Assembly: GCA_016721185.1 (NCBI GenBank)
Contig: JADKIP010000012.1
Span: forward strand, 558,001-622,000
DNA from: Candidatus Dechloromonas phosphorivorans
Lineage (GTDB): Bacteria; Pseudomonadota; Gammaproteobacteria; Burkholderiales; Rhodocyclaceae
Length of the DNA: 64,000 bases
Reading direction: 5' to 3'
Shown here: piece after piece, positions 43,115-51,162 of the stretch
How positions within the stretch are numbered: position 1 is the first letter of the stretch
Layout: every line of letters begins with the position of its first letter
The notes under the pieces: generated by a model
The model's input: only the letters and a program-made list of their open reading frames with translations
The model's database searches: none
Told to the model about the DNA's origin: nothing
Position numbers and translations under genes: made by a program

Positions 43115-45438
43115 GCGGCGGTTTCACGTGGAACGAAAATGGCCGAAAGCAGCAGCGCCAGCATGGCGCCCGGCCCGACCGTGACGCCGACGGCGTGCAG
43201 CACCGGCACGGATGAGAGCGCCAGCGTGCCGAAGCCGATGACGGTGGTCACGTTGGCGATCAGCATTGAGGCCAGGGTTTCCGGGTCGAGGTGGTGATCA
43301 AGGCTCGGGCGGTCGAAAAACAGCGCGTAGTTGGAACCCACGGCAACGATCAGCAGCATGCCGATCAGATGCAACAGGTGCAGGCGTTCGCCGAGCAAAT
43401 GCAGGCCGGCGATGACGATGACGACGGCGAGCACCAAGGGCAGCAGGATCGCGGCCAGTCGGCGGGGTGAGCGCAGCGTCACGGCGAGCAGCGCGACGAT
43501 GGCCAGCAGGCCGGCGAGCGAGAGCAGCGTTGCTTCGTGCAGATAGTCGTTGTAGAGCTTGTTGAACTCCACACTCATGTCGATGAACAGCGCGCCGGTG
43601 CCGGCCAGCGCGGCTTTCAGTGCCGGCACATCGATCGCCTGTTCGCCGGGGCGCAAGGGGAGCAGCACGCTCCAGCTTTCGCCGTGTTGCAGCAGCAGCG
43701 AATCGACCGCCAGCGCCAGGCTGGTGTTGTCGAGCGTGGCGCGCTCAAGGGTCGGCAAGTGGCGGGCGCTGGCGATATCGGCGATGAACGGGTCGAGCTT
43801 TTTGGCGGCGAGTGGCGAGTCCTGCTGGGCGGCTTGCAGGTGCCGGCGCAAATCCGCCTCGGCCGGCAGGCTGGCGCGCCGAGCCGCCTGGGTTGCCTGG
43901 CTGGGCAGGAAGCGGGCCGGGCTGTCGTAGCCGCCGATCAGGCCCTGGCGGACCAACTGGTCGAGTTGCGCCCCCGTTTTTTCGGCGGCCTGTAGTGCGG
44001 CTTCGCGGTCGGCGGCGTTGATCACCACCAGATAGCGCGAATCGGGTGCGCCGATGTCGGCGCGCAGGGCCATGTCGATATTCTGGTCGGCCTGAGTGAT
44101 CGGGCTGAGGGCCGATAGTTCGGGGTTCCAGAGTTCGCCGCGCTGGATGAAGAGCGTCGTGGCAGCAGCCAGCGCCAGGGCAATGACCGGCCAGCGCAGG
44201 CAGTGGATGGCGGGGATGACTTTTTCCAGCTGCCGGCCAAGCGGTGCCAGATCGCGCATTTTTAGATGCTTACCACTCAATTGCGGCAAGACAAACCGAG
44301 TAACAACGGCGGCGGTGATGACGCCGCTCAGGGCATAAAGGCCAAGCTGGGCGAGGCCGGGAAAACCCGAAAAGAGCAAGGCGCCGAAGCCGCAGACGGA
44401 GGTCAGGACGCCGAGCCGGATGGTCGGCCAGAAGCGCTCGCGCCAGCCGGCCAGCCCGGTCTTTCCCGATTGCACGAAGTAGTAGATGGAGTAATCGACC
44501 GACTCGCCGATCAGCGCCGCGCCGAAACCGACGGTGATGCCGAAAACGCTGCCGTAGGCCAGACTGACCGCAACGACGCCGCCCAGCGCGCCGGAAACGA
44601 CCGGCAGCAGACCGAGCCCGAGCAGCCGGAAGGAGCGGTAGACGAAGAGCAGCACGGCGATGATGGCGATCGAACTGATCAGCGACAGGCGGCTGACTTC
44701 GTCCTTGATCGTCGCCCGCGAATTGACCGCGAACAGGCCGGGGCCGGAGAGCTGGAGCTTGGCGTTGGTAATGCCGGCGGCCTCGGCGCTGGCGGCAAAC
44801 TCGCTACGCAGGCGGTTGATTGCGGCTTCCTGGCCATCGGTATCGGAGCCGAGGGCTTGCGTCTGGACCAGCAACATCGCCCGTTCGCCGTCGCGCGAGG
44901 CCCAGACGCCGTTGCGGCTGTTGGGCTGGGCACCGGCGTTCAGGCCGCTGATTAACTCGATCAGTTCGCCGGTCGGGTCGCGCGCCAGCATCGGCTTGAG
45001 CATCATGCCGGCCGGCGAGGCGAGCAGGTCAATACTGTTGGCAATCGCCGCCTTCAGGCCGGCCACCGTGAAGCGCTCCTGGCTGATCGCCGGGCTGAGC
45101 AGGTAACGGTGCTTGAACAAGAAGGCACGGTCGGCTTCCTGACTGCCGGCTTCGCCATTCTGCACCGAGACAAATTCGGGCATTTTTGCCAGTCGACCGC
45201 GCAAGTCGCGGGAAAGGGCGGCGCGTTGTTCGGCCTCGCCGCCTTCGATGGCCAGCATCAAGAGACGGGAAACGACGCCTTCCTTCAACTGATCGACCAG
45301 CACCTGCTGTTCGGCGGTTGGGTGCGAGGGCAGGAAAAAGGACATGTCGGCCGTGAAACGCGTGTTCCAGACAATGGCCGCGCCCGCCAGCATGGCGAGC
45401 AACCAGAGCAGGAAAGTACGGCCGGCCGTCATTTTCAT
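43111..45438 (-). CDS. MMPL/RND-type exporter (ApeM-like)
   Basis: A 775-residue membrane protein with two six-helix halves and large periplasmic domains between helices 1 and 2 and between helices 7 and 8. IGESVDYSIYYFVQSGK and VGSNYALFFDRPSLDHH are the equivalents of the MMPL proton-relay segments. Such transporters carry aryl polyenes or their lipid-like conjugates to the outer membrane. It is paired with a LolA-like gene. Its last codons contain a parS-like site. Confidence 0.85.
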   Translation of the reverse strand: MKMTAGRTFLLWLLAMLAGAAIVWNTRFTADMSFFLPSHPTAEQQVLVDQLKEGVVSRLLMLAIEGGEAEQRAALSRDLRGRLAKMPEFVSVQNGEAGSQEADRAFLFKHRYLLSPAISQERFTVAGLKAAIANSIDLLASPAGMMLKPMLARDPTGELIELISGLNAGAQPNSRNGVWASRDGERAMLLVQTQALGSDTDGQEAAINRLRSEFAASAEAAGITNAKLQLSGPGLFAVNSRATIKDEVSRLSLISSIAIIAVLLFVYRSFRLLGLGLLPVVSGALGGVVAVSLAYGSVFGITVGFGAALIGESVDYSIYYFVQSGKTGLAGWRERFWPTIRLGVLTSVCGFGALLFSGFPGLAQLGLYALSGVITAAVVTRFVLPQLSGKHLKMRDLAPLGRQLEKVIPAIHCLRWPVIALALAAATTLFIQRGELWNPELSALSPITQADQNIDMALRADIGAPDSRYLVVINAADREAALQAAEKTGAQLDQLVRQGLIGGYDSPARFLPSQATQAARRASLPAEADLRRHLQAAQQDSPLAAKKLDPFIADIASARHLPTLERATLDNTSLALAVDSLLLQHGESWSVLLPLRPGEQAIDVPALKAALAGTGALFIDMSVEFNKLYNDYLHEATLLSLAGLLAIVALLAVTLRSPRRLAAILLPLVLAVVIVIAGLHLLGERLHLLHLIGMLLIVAVGSNYALFFDRPSLDHHLDPETLASMLIANVTTVIGFGTLALSSVPVLHAVGVTVGPGAMLALLLSAIFVPRETAA
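43121..43134. other. parS-like site in the exporter 3' end
   Basis: GTTTCACGTGGAAC matches the core of the parS consensus and encodes VPRET on the minus strand, 10 bases from the gene end. It is the third copy in the window, about 29 kb from dnaA. Confidence 0.75.
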
Positions 45439-46004
45439 TTGAGCTCGACCGGTTCGATGCTCATCACCGAGCGGTCGCCATCGGCCTGCAGGTATTCAAT
45501 ACTGCGGATCTGGTTCTTGCTGCCACTGACGATGATGCGCAGGACGAGCGCGGCAATTTTCTGCTCGCTCGGTAGCAATGTGAGTACCCACTTATCCTGC
45601 GTGCCTGACAGATGCAGCAGGTAGTTTTTCTCCAACGCCGCCCGGTTGCCGGTCAGCGTGCCGCGGATGCTATCGATGAAGGCAAGCGCTTCCGGCTGAT
45701 TGCTCAGATTGATCGTCAGCTTCTGCTTTTCACGCTCGATGCTGAGCATGTCCTTGTCGAGCAGCAGGGTTTCGACCTTGGGCGTCAGCGTCCGTTTTTC
45801 CAGCCGGTCGGGCGCGGTAAAGTTCATTTCGCCGGTCGAGATGAGGGGCTTGTCGAGCAGCGAGATATATTTTTTCTCGACAAATTTCGCCTTGCCCCCC
45901 TTCAGCTTGGCCAGATCACCCATCAGCTGGGCGACATCGAAAGCGGCAAAGGCGGGGAGTGCGAACAAGGCGAGTAGCAGGCTGCAAAAAATTCGTTTGA
46001 TCAT
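45435..46004 (-). CDS. LolA-like outer-membrane lipoprotein carrier (ApeL-like)
   Basis: A 189-residue periplasmic protein. Signal peptide IFCSLLLALFALPAFA, then a LolA-type beta sheet (LMGDLAKLKGGKAKFVEKKYI, LISTGEMNFTAPDRLEKRTL). It probably accepts a hydrophobic product from the MMPL exporter and moves it to the outer membrane. It is distinct from the cell's general LolA. The acyltransferase stop overlaps its start. Confidence 0.85.
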   Translation of the reverse strand: MIKRIFCSLLLALFALPAFAAFDVAQLMGDLAKLKGGKAKFVEKKYISLLDKPLISTGEMNFTAPDRLEKRTLTPKVETLLLDKDMLSIEREKQKLTINLSNQPEALAFIDSIRGTLTGNRAALEKNYLLHLSGTQDKWVLTLLPSEQKIAALVLRIIVSGSKNQIRSIEYLQADGDRSVMSIEPVELK

Positions 46005-46912
46005 TTTTTCTGCCAGAAATCGAAGAAGTTAAACCAGTTGTAGGGGGCGAGTCGGCAGAAATGGCTCAGGCGTTCAGCGTAAAGCTGCTGGGCGGCGCGC
46101 ATCGCGGCATCGCGTTCGGCGCGTGGTGTTTCCGAGAAATCAGCCAGCGGCTCGAAGTGAATCTGGTAGCGGTTGCCGCCGAGATACAGCCCGGCCATGA
46201 AAAACACCGGCCGGCGCAACAAGGCGGCCATGCGGAAAGGGCCGACTGGAAACGGTGCCATTTTGCCGAGAAATTCATGGTCGACCGTAGCATCGTCACC
46301 CAGCCCGCGGTCGGCCAGCATGCCAACGAGGTAGCCCTGGTCGAGTTTGTCGCGGGCTTCGATCATCGAGTCCATGCGGCCGAGGGCGATGATGTCGGCG
46401 GTTGCTGCCGGGTTGATCGCCTCCAGTGCAGCATTGATCTTGCGGGCATTTTCTTCGTACATCAGCATCGCTACCTTGAGCCCTGCCCTGCCCCGACCAA
46501 CGGCGCGCAGCACTTCAAAGCTGCCGAGATGGGCGCCGATCAGCAAGGCGCCCGGCTGTTTCGCCAGCGAGGCATCAAGCGCCTCGGCACCGATGATTTC
46601 AATATCGAACAGATCGAAACGGTCGTTGAGCAGGTAAATGCGGTCGTGGATAGTGCTGGCGAAGGCCAGTACATGGCGAAAACCATCCGACCATTCGGCC
46701 CAGCGACCGAGGGCGCGGCTCAGGTAGGCCCGGCTGAAACGGCGGGCTTTGGGCGCGAACAGTACGTAATAGCCGGCGATGCCGTAGAGCACGAGACGAC
46801 CGATCGCCCGGCCGAAGGTCAGCGAAATCCAGACCATCAGTTTGAGGATGGCGAGATTGCTTTTTTCCTGCTGCTGCAGCCAGGCGGCGCCGGCCGGTTT
46901 GGTGTCGCTCAT
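46001..46912 (-). CDS. LpxL-like acyltransferase (ApeD-like)
   Basis: A 303-residue lysophospholipid acyltransferase-like protein. The H-x4-E motif lies in LIGAHLGSFEVLRAVG. It begins MSDTKPAGAAWLQQQEKSN at the ATG at 46912, which overlaps the dehydratase stop; the longer reading starting at 47194 is out of frame with neighbours and not conserved. It probably joins the polyene acyl chain to a lipid acceptor. Confidence 0.85.
   Translation of the reverse strand: MSDTKPAGAAWLQQQEKSNLAILKLMVWISLTFGRAIGRLVLYGIAGYYVLFAPKARRFSRAYLSRALGRWAEWSDGFRHVLAFASTIHDRIYLLNDRFDLFDIEIIGAEALDASLAKQPGALLIGAHLGSFEVLRAVGRGRAGLKVAMLMYEENARKINAALEAINPAATADIIALGRMDSMIEARDKLDQGYLVGMLADRGLGDDATVDHEFLGKMAPFPVGPFRMAALLRRPVFFMAGLYLGGNRYQIHFEPLADFSETPRAERDAAMRAAQQLYAERLSHFCRLAPYNWFNFFDFWQKK
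46280..46291 (+). repeat. GTYGACCGYAGC motif copy
   Basis: Plus-strand copy GTCGACCGTAGC in the minus-strand acyltransferase gene. Confidence 0.7.
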
Positions 46913-47214
46913 GGGGCGGGCGGCGTCAGGCTGCCGGAAGCGATATCCCGCTCGGCGGTTTTGACGGTGAAAACAATTGCCCCGCTGGCCTTGGTTTGTA
47001 GCGCGAAAACGAGCATTTCGCCGGGCCCGACCGGGCTGAAAAACTTGGCGTTGCCGATTTGCCAGTCGAGCGCCGGGCGACCGAGTAGTTGTTCGGCAAA
47101 CAGAATGGCGCGATCGAGCAGCACGACGCCCGGGACAATCGGCCGGCCGGGGAAATGGCCGGCAAAGGCGGGATGATCGGCCGGCACCGGCCAACGGTAT
47201 TCAGCGGCCGGCAT
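46909..47214 (-). CDS. FabZ-like hot-dog dehydratase (ApeI-like)
   Basis: A 101-residue hot-dog protein with the FabZ-type active site HPAFAGHFPGRPIVPGVVLL. It pairs with the ApeP-like dehydratase in aryl polyene synthases. Two starts are possible (ATG 47214 or ATG 47232); both overlap the ligase end. Confidence 0.8.
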   Translation of the reverse strand: MPAAEYRWPVPADHPAFAGHFPGRPIVPGVVLLDRAILFAEQLLGRPALDWQIGNAKFFSPVGPGEMLVFALQTKASGAIVFTVKTAERDIASGSLTPPAP

Positions 47215-48592
47215 GTTTGAGCGTTGCGGCATAAAGCGTCTGCAACTGGGTACGGGGCAGTTTGCCGGTGCTGTTGCGCGGTAGTTTTTCCAGCAGAACC
47301 AGCGGCCGGGGCAGGAAGATCGGATCGACGCGTTGGCGCAGTGCGGCGATCAGTTGCCGGTTGTCGAGGCCGGGGGCGACGACGAAGGCGGCCAGCCGAG
47401 TAATGCCGTCCGGGGTTTCGTCATCGGGCAGGAAAAAGGCGGCATCGACGACGCCGGGAATGGCAGCGATCTGGTGGTTCAGGTAAGCCAGCGAGGTGCG
47501 CTTGCCGGCGATATTGACCACATCGGCGTGACGGCCGTGCAGCAGGAAATGGCGGTTGTCGAGGATTTCGATGATGTCGGACAGCCCGACCCTGCCCTCG
47601 ACGTGACCGCCGAAAGCAGCGGTCAGGTTGTTGGCTTGTTCGTCGCTCTGATTGTTGGTCTGCTCGTGAGTTTGCTCGTCGGCTTGATCGAGCTGGACAT
47701 CGGCCAACAGTTCCCAGGTCGGTCCGGCCGTGGTGCGCCGGCTGGCCAGTTGGCCGCTTTCGGTGGAACCGTAGATTTCAAGCAGCGGTGCCGCCAGCCG
47801 GCTTTCCGCCTCGGCCGCCAACTGTGGGGAAAGTGGTGCGGTCGCGGAGAGCAGCAGATCGACGGTCGGCACCTCAAGGCCGGCACTGAGCAGGGCGGCG
47901 AGGTGAAATGGCGTTGTCACCAGCAGGCGTGGTGGTGGCACGGCGTTCAGCGAACAGACGATGTCCTGCGGATAGAACGGCCGGCCCGACCAGAATGGCG
48001 CATTGCCATGCAGCGCAAGCAACACAGTCGATTCAAAGCCGTAGCTGTGCTGGGCTGGCACGGTGCCGACAATACTGTGTGTTTGGGCGAAGAGGCCAAG
48101 GCGGCTGGCTTCGGCCCGGGCATTTTTGACCAGACGACCCCATGTTTTGGTGTGCGGCGTCGGGCGGCCGGTGGAGCCGGAGGTGAACAGGCAGGCGGCG
48201 ATTTGCTCGGCGGGTACGACCGGGATTTTTGCCACTTTTTCCGGGTTGACCGTAGCATTCACCGGGAAATCGAGGCGCGGCAGGTCGAGGGTGTCGAAAT
48301 CGTCATCGCACAGGCAAACCACGTCCGGGCAGGCTGCCTGAATCTGGCGCAGCGTTTCGGCCGATTGCGAGGCCGGTTGCAGGCTGGTCTTGCCGCTGAT
48401 CAGGCCGGCCGCAAAGCCAACGGTGAAGCGGTAGCGGTCCTGGCAAACATTAAGCAGGTTGTTGCCGGCCGGCAGTCGACCGGCCAGTGCGGCAACCTCG
48501 GCGAGAAAATCGCGAACGCGCACGGTGCCGGCCGGTCGCCAGGCGAATATCTCGTCAAGGCTGGCGTGCCCGAGTAGCGGCACGCTGGTCAT
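47201..48592 (-). CDS. Adenylate-forming acyl-ACP/CoA ligase (ApeH/XanA2-like)
   Basis: A 463-residue ANL-superfamily enzyme. P-loop FTSGSTGRPTPHTKTW, the A5-type motif LLEIYGSTESGQLASRR and A10-like PRNSTGKLPRTQL are present. It should activate a hydroxybenzoate starter and load it on an acyl carrier protein. Unusually, residues about 300-318 contain DEQTHEQTNNQSDEQANN, a Q/N/E-rich insert. The ATG at 48592 overlaps the COG4648 gene end. A longer in-frame reading from 49420 is an artefact. Confidence 0.85.
   Translation of the reverse strand: MTSVPLLGHASLDEIFAWRPAGTVRVRDFLAEVAALAGRLPAGNNLLNVCQDRYRFTVGFAAGLISGKTSLQPASQSAETLRQIQAACPDVVCLCDDDFDTLDLPRLDFPVNATVNPEKVAKIPVVPAEQIAACLFTSGSTGRPTPHTKTWGRLVKNARAEASRLGLFAQTHSIVGTVPAQHSYGFESTVLLALHGNAPFWSGRPFYPQDIVCSLNAVPPPRLLVTTPFHLAALLSAGLEVPTVDLLLSATAPLSPQLAAEAESRLAAPLLEIYGSTESGQLASRRTTAGPTWELLADVQLDQADEQTHEQTNNQSDEQANNLTAAFGGHVEGRVGLSDIIEILDNRHFLLHGRHADVVNIAGKRTSLAYLNHQIAAIPGVVDAAFFLPDDETPDGITRLAAFVVAPGLDNRQLIAALRQRVDPIFLPRPLVLLEKLPRNSTGKLPRTQLQTLYAATLKHAGR
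48245..48256 (+). repeat. GTYGACCGYAGC motif copy
   Basis: Plus-strand copy GTTGACCGTAGC in the minus-strand ligase gene. Confidence 0.7.
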
Positions 48593-49260
48593 GGACGTTT
48601 GGCCAGCGGGTCGCTGGATTGCTGCATGGCTGCCCGGTAGCCGCGAATGGTGTCGGCGATGCTCGAACAGTCGTCGGGCGCCAGGACGCGGTGACGGACA
48701 ATGTGCTCGGCCATGAACATCAGGCCGATCAGAGGAATGGTCAGTAAATTGGCGAAAATTGACCAGGCGGTGGGCATCGGTAGCCAGAAAAGTACCGTTG
48801 AGATGCTGGCAGTGAGCAAGAAGAAAGCTGTCCAGGCGATGGTTACCTGGCGGGTGTAGCGTGCTTTGGCGGGGGAAATCACCCCGTGATGCGCCATTAA
48901 AGCGAACTGGGTGACCAGGGCCTGGCGCTCGCCGATCAGGGTGCGTCCGAACAGTGTGCCCAGTGCCAGATTGGTCCCGACGTGCTGGACGTAATAAAGC
49001 AGCGCGACATTTTGCCGCAACTGTGGCCAGGCCAAGGCGAGCAGTGCAAGCACGGCAAGGCTGCCCAGTACCAGCCACAACGGGTTGGCGACGCGCCAGA
49101 GAAGCATGACGACAATCGCCGCAATCGGTGCCGTGGCCAGCGCGGCAGAAAAATCGGGATGGCTCTCGGCGGTGCTGCCGTGATGCGCCAGAAAACCCCA
49201 GGCCACGAGAATGCAGAGCAGCGCCAGGCCGCGCAGCAGCTTGGCCGGGGTGATGGTCAT
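48589..49260 (-). CDS. COG4648-type membrane protein
   Basis: A 223-residue inner-membrane protein with about six helices, including AIVVMLLWRVANPLWLVLGSLAVLALLAL and MPTAWSIFANLLTIPLIGLMFMAEHIVRHRVL. It belongs to the COG4648 group found in APE clusters, whose function is unknown. The start overlaps the acyl carrier protein stop. Confidence 0.7.
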   Translation of the reverse strand: MTITPAKLLRGLALLCILVAWGFLAHHGSTAESHPDFSAALATAPIAAIVVMLLWRVANPLWLVLGSLAVLALLALAWPQLRQNVALLYYVQHVGTNLALGTLFGRTLIGERQALVTQFALMAHHGVISPAKARYTRQVTIAWTAFFLLTASISTVLFWLPMPTAWSIFANLLTIPLIGLMFMAEHIVRHRVLAPDDCSSIADTIRGYRAAMQQSSDPLAKRP

Positions 49261-49541
49261 TTGGCTCGCTGGCTGGCGATATGAGTGGCCAGGGCACGCA
49301 GCGAGGAAAAAATGCGCAGGTTGTCCTGATTGTCCGAACGCAGCTGGAAGCCGTAGCGTTTGGAAATGACCAGGGCGATTTCCAGCACATCGATTGAATC
49401 GAGGCCCAGACCGTCGCCAAACAGCGGTGCGTCGGGCTCGATTTCGCTCGCTGCCATATCCAGATTGAGGGCGCTAACGATCAGTTCGGCGACCTCCGGC
49501 AACAATGCTTCAATTGTTTCAGGGCTGACTTCTGGTGACAT
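49257..49541 (-). CDS. Acyl carrier protein (aryl polyene)
   Basis: A 94-residue carrier with the phosphopantetheine attachment motif GLGLDSIDVLEIAL (Ser in DSID). Aryl polyene operons typically contain two carriers, and this and the one at 50826 fit. It is followed by the COG4648 gene with four-base overlap. Confidence 0.9.
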   Translation of the reverse strand: MSPEVSPETIEALLPEVAELIVSALNLDMAASEIEPDAPLFGDGLGLDSIDVLEIALVISKRYGFQLRSDNQDNLRIFSSLRALATHIASQRAK

Positions 49542-49562
49542 GACGGTGCTTTCTTGAATCAG

Positions 49563-50822
49563 TTAGGCCGGGGCGCGAAACGCGAGTACCGCGTTGCTGC
49601 CGCCAAAGGCAAAGGAGTTCGACAAGGCCACCTGCAGCGGCTTGTGGCGCCGGCCGCTGGTGACATGATCAACCCCGGTGCAGGCCGGATCGAGCGCCTT
49701 GAGATGCGCGGTCGGCGGAATGGCCTGTTCGCGCAGCGCCAATACGGTGACGATGGCCTCGATCGCGCCCGCGGCACCGAGCTGGTGGCCGTGCATGGAT
49801 TTGCTGGCGCTGACCGGCAGGCGAGCGGCGTGCTCGCCGAACACCAGTTTCAGGGCCGCCACTTCAACCGGGTCGCCTTCGGCCGTCGCCGTGCCGTGGG
49901 CGTTGATGTAATCAATTTGTTCGGGTGCCAGACCGGCATCGCTCAGCGCGGCATTGAGCGCCCGCACCTGGCCGGCGGCTTCCGGGCGAACCAGGTGGCT
50001 ATGGTCGCAACTGGTGCCGTAGCCGACCATTTCGCCATGAATCCGGGCGCCACGGGCGACGGCATGCTCCCAGTCTTCCAGCACCAGTGCCGCGCCGCCC
50101 TCGCCCAGCACGAGGCCGGTGCGGTCGGCGCTGAATGGCCGGCAGGCATATGGCGAGGTGTTGGCGTCGCCGCTGGCCATGACCCGCAAGGCCTCCCAGG
50201 CGCGGGCAACGCCGTAAGCCTGCGGCGCATCGGAACCGCCGGTCAGCATCACCGTCGCCTCGCCACTGCGCACGCGGCGGAAGGCTTCGCCGATGGCGAT
50301 GGCAGAAGAAGCGCAGGCGACGGTGTGGCTCATGCTGACGCCGCCAAGGCCGAGCTGGATGGAAATATGGGCGTTGGCCGCGTTGTTCATGCCAAGGATG
50401 ACGGAGAGCGGCGAAACGCGTTCGCGGCCCTTCTGCCAGAGTTCCCGATAGCCTTTTTCATATGCCAGCGTGCCGCCCAGTGCGGTGCCCCAGGCAACGC
50501 CCCAGTTATCGCGGCTTTCACTTTCTTCCTTGGCCGGTTCGCCCCGGCTCAGGCCGGCATCGGCCCAGGCATTGAAGGCGGCCGCAGTGCCGAGTTGGGC
50601 GAAGCGGTCCATCATCCCGGCCAGCGGCCGACCCAGCGCCTCGTCGGGATTGAAGCCGTGACAACTGACGAAAGGAATGGCCAGCGGCCGGGGAATGTCG
50701 TCAGTGTGGAGAAAATGCACGGCCGACTCGCCGGCCAGCAGACGTGCAAAGAAGTCCGGCAGATCGCCGCCGTAGGGGCTGATGATACCCAGCCCGGTAA
50801 TCGCCACCCGCCGCTGTTTCAT
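49563..50822 (-). CDS. Beta-ketoacyl-ACP synthase (ApeR-like)
   Basis: A 419-residue KASII-type enzyme beginning RRVAITGLGIISPYGGD. Active-site Cys in VACASSAIAIGEAF, His in NAHGTATAEGDP and SMHGHQLGAAG and C-terminal NSFAFGGSNA are all intact. It may carry out the first condensation with the aryl starter, distinct from the elongating KS:CLF pair. The carrier gene upstream ends 3 bases before its start. Confidence 0.85.
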   Translation of the reverse strand: MKQRRVAITGLGIISPYGGDLPDFFARLLAGESAVHFLHTDDIPRPLAIPFVSCHGFNPDEALGRPLAGMMDRFAQLGTAAAFNAWADAGLSRGEPAKEESESRDNWGVAWGTALGGTLAYEKGYRELWQKGRERVSPLSVILGMNNAANAHISIQLGLGGVSMSHTVACASSAIAIGEAFRRVRSGEATVMLTGGSDAPQAYGVARAWEALRVMASGDANTSPYACRPFSADRTGLVLGEGGAALVLEDWEHAVARGARIHGEMVGYGTSCDHSHLVRPEAAGQVRALNAALSDAGLAPEQIDYINAHGTATAEGDPVEVAALKLVFGEHAARLPVSASKSMHGHQLGAAGAIEAIVTVLALREQAIPPTAHLKALDPACTGVDHVTSGRRHKPLQVALSNSFAFGGSNAVLAFRAPA

Positions 50823-50825
50823 GCG

Positions 50826-51062
50826 TCAGCTTTGTTCGCTGCGCAGCCGGTCCATCAAGGTCACCATTTCGCCAACTGTTTTGGGACTTTTCAGGTCGCT
50901 GGAGAGGGTAATGCCACAACGGTCTTCAAACTCGAACATCAGTTCGAGCATCATCAGTGAGTCGACACCAATCTCGGCCAGTTCAGCCTCGGCAGTGACT
51001 TTTTCCGGGTCAAGACCGACGTGGTCTTTGAGAAATTCGCGTATTAGATCAAGGGATTCCAT
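50826..51062 (-). CDS. Acyl carrier protein (second)
   Basis: A 78-residue carrier with GVDSLMMLELMFEFED (Ser in VDSL). MESLDLIREFLKDHVG starts at 51062; the longer reading adds 12 residues. It is the first gene of the operon, so the promoter should lie in the 100-bp gap before 51163. Confidence 0.9.
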   Translation of the reverse strand: MESLDLIREFLKDHVGLDPEKVTAEAELAEIGVDSLMMLELMFEFEDRCGITLSSDLKSPKTVGEMVTLMDRLRSEQS

Positions 51063-51162
51063 AGCCGCGGATTTTAGCCGAAAGCCCCTGTTTTCCAAAT
51101 GCTTGTTGTTTCGAGCGGCGGTGATCTGCGGATTGTTCGCCTGTGCCAGTTGCGCCCGGCAA

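Noticed and set aside
47201..49420. 739-residue version of the ligase gene
   Set aside because: The N-terminal 276 residues overlap the COG4648 gene in another frame and look like frame noise (Arg/His/Pro-rich).
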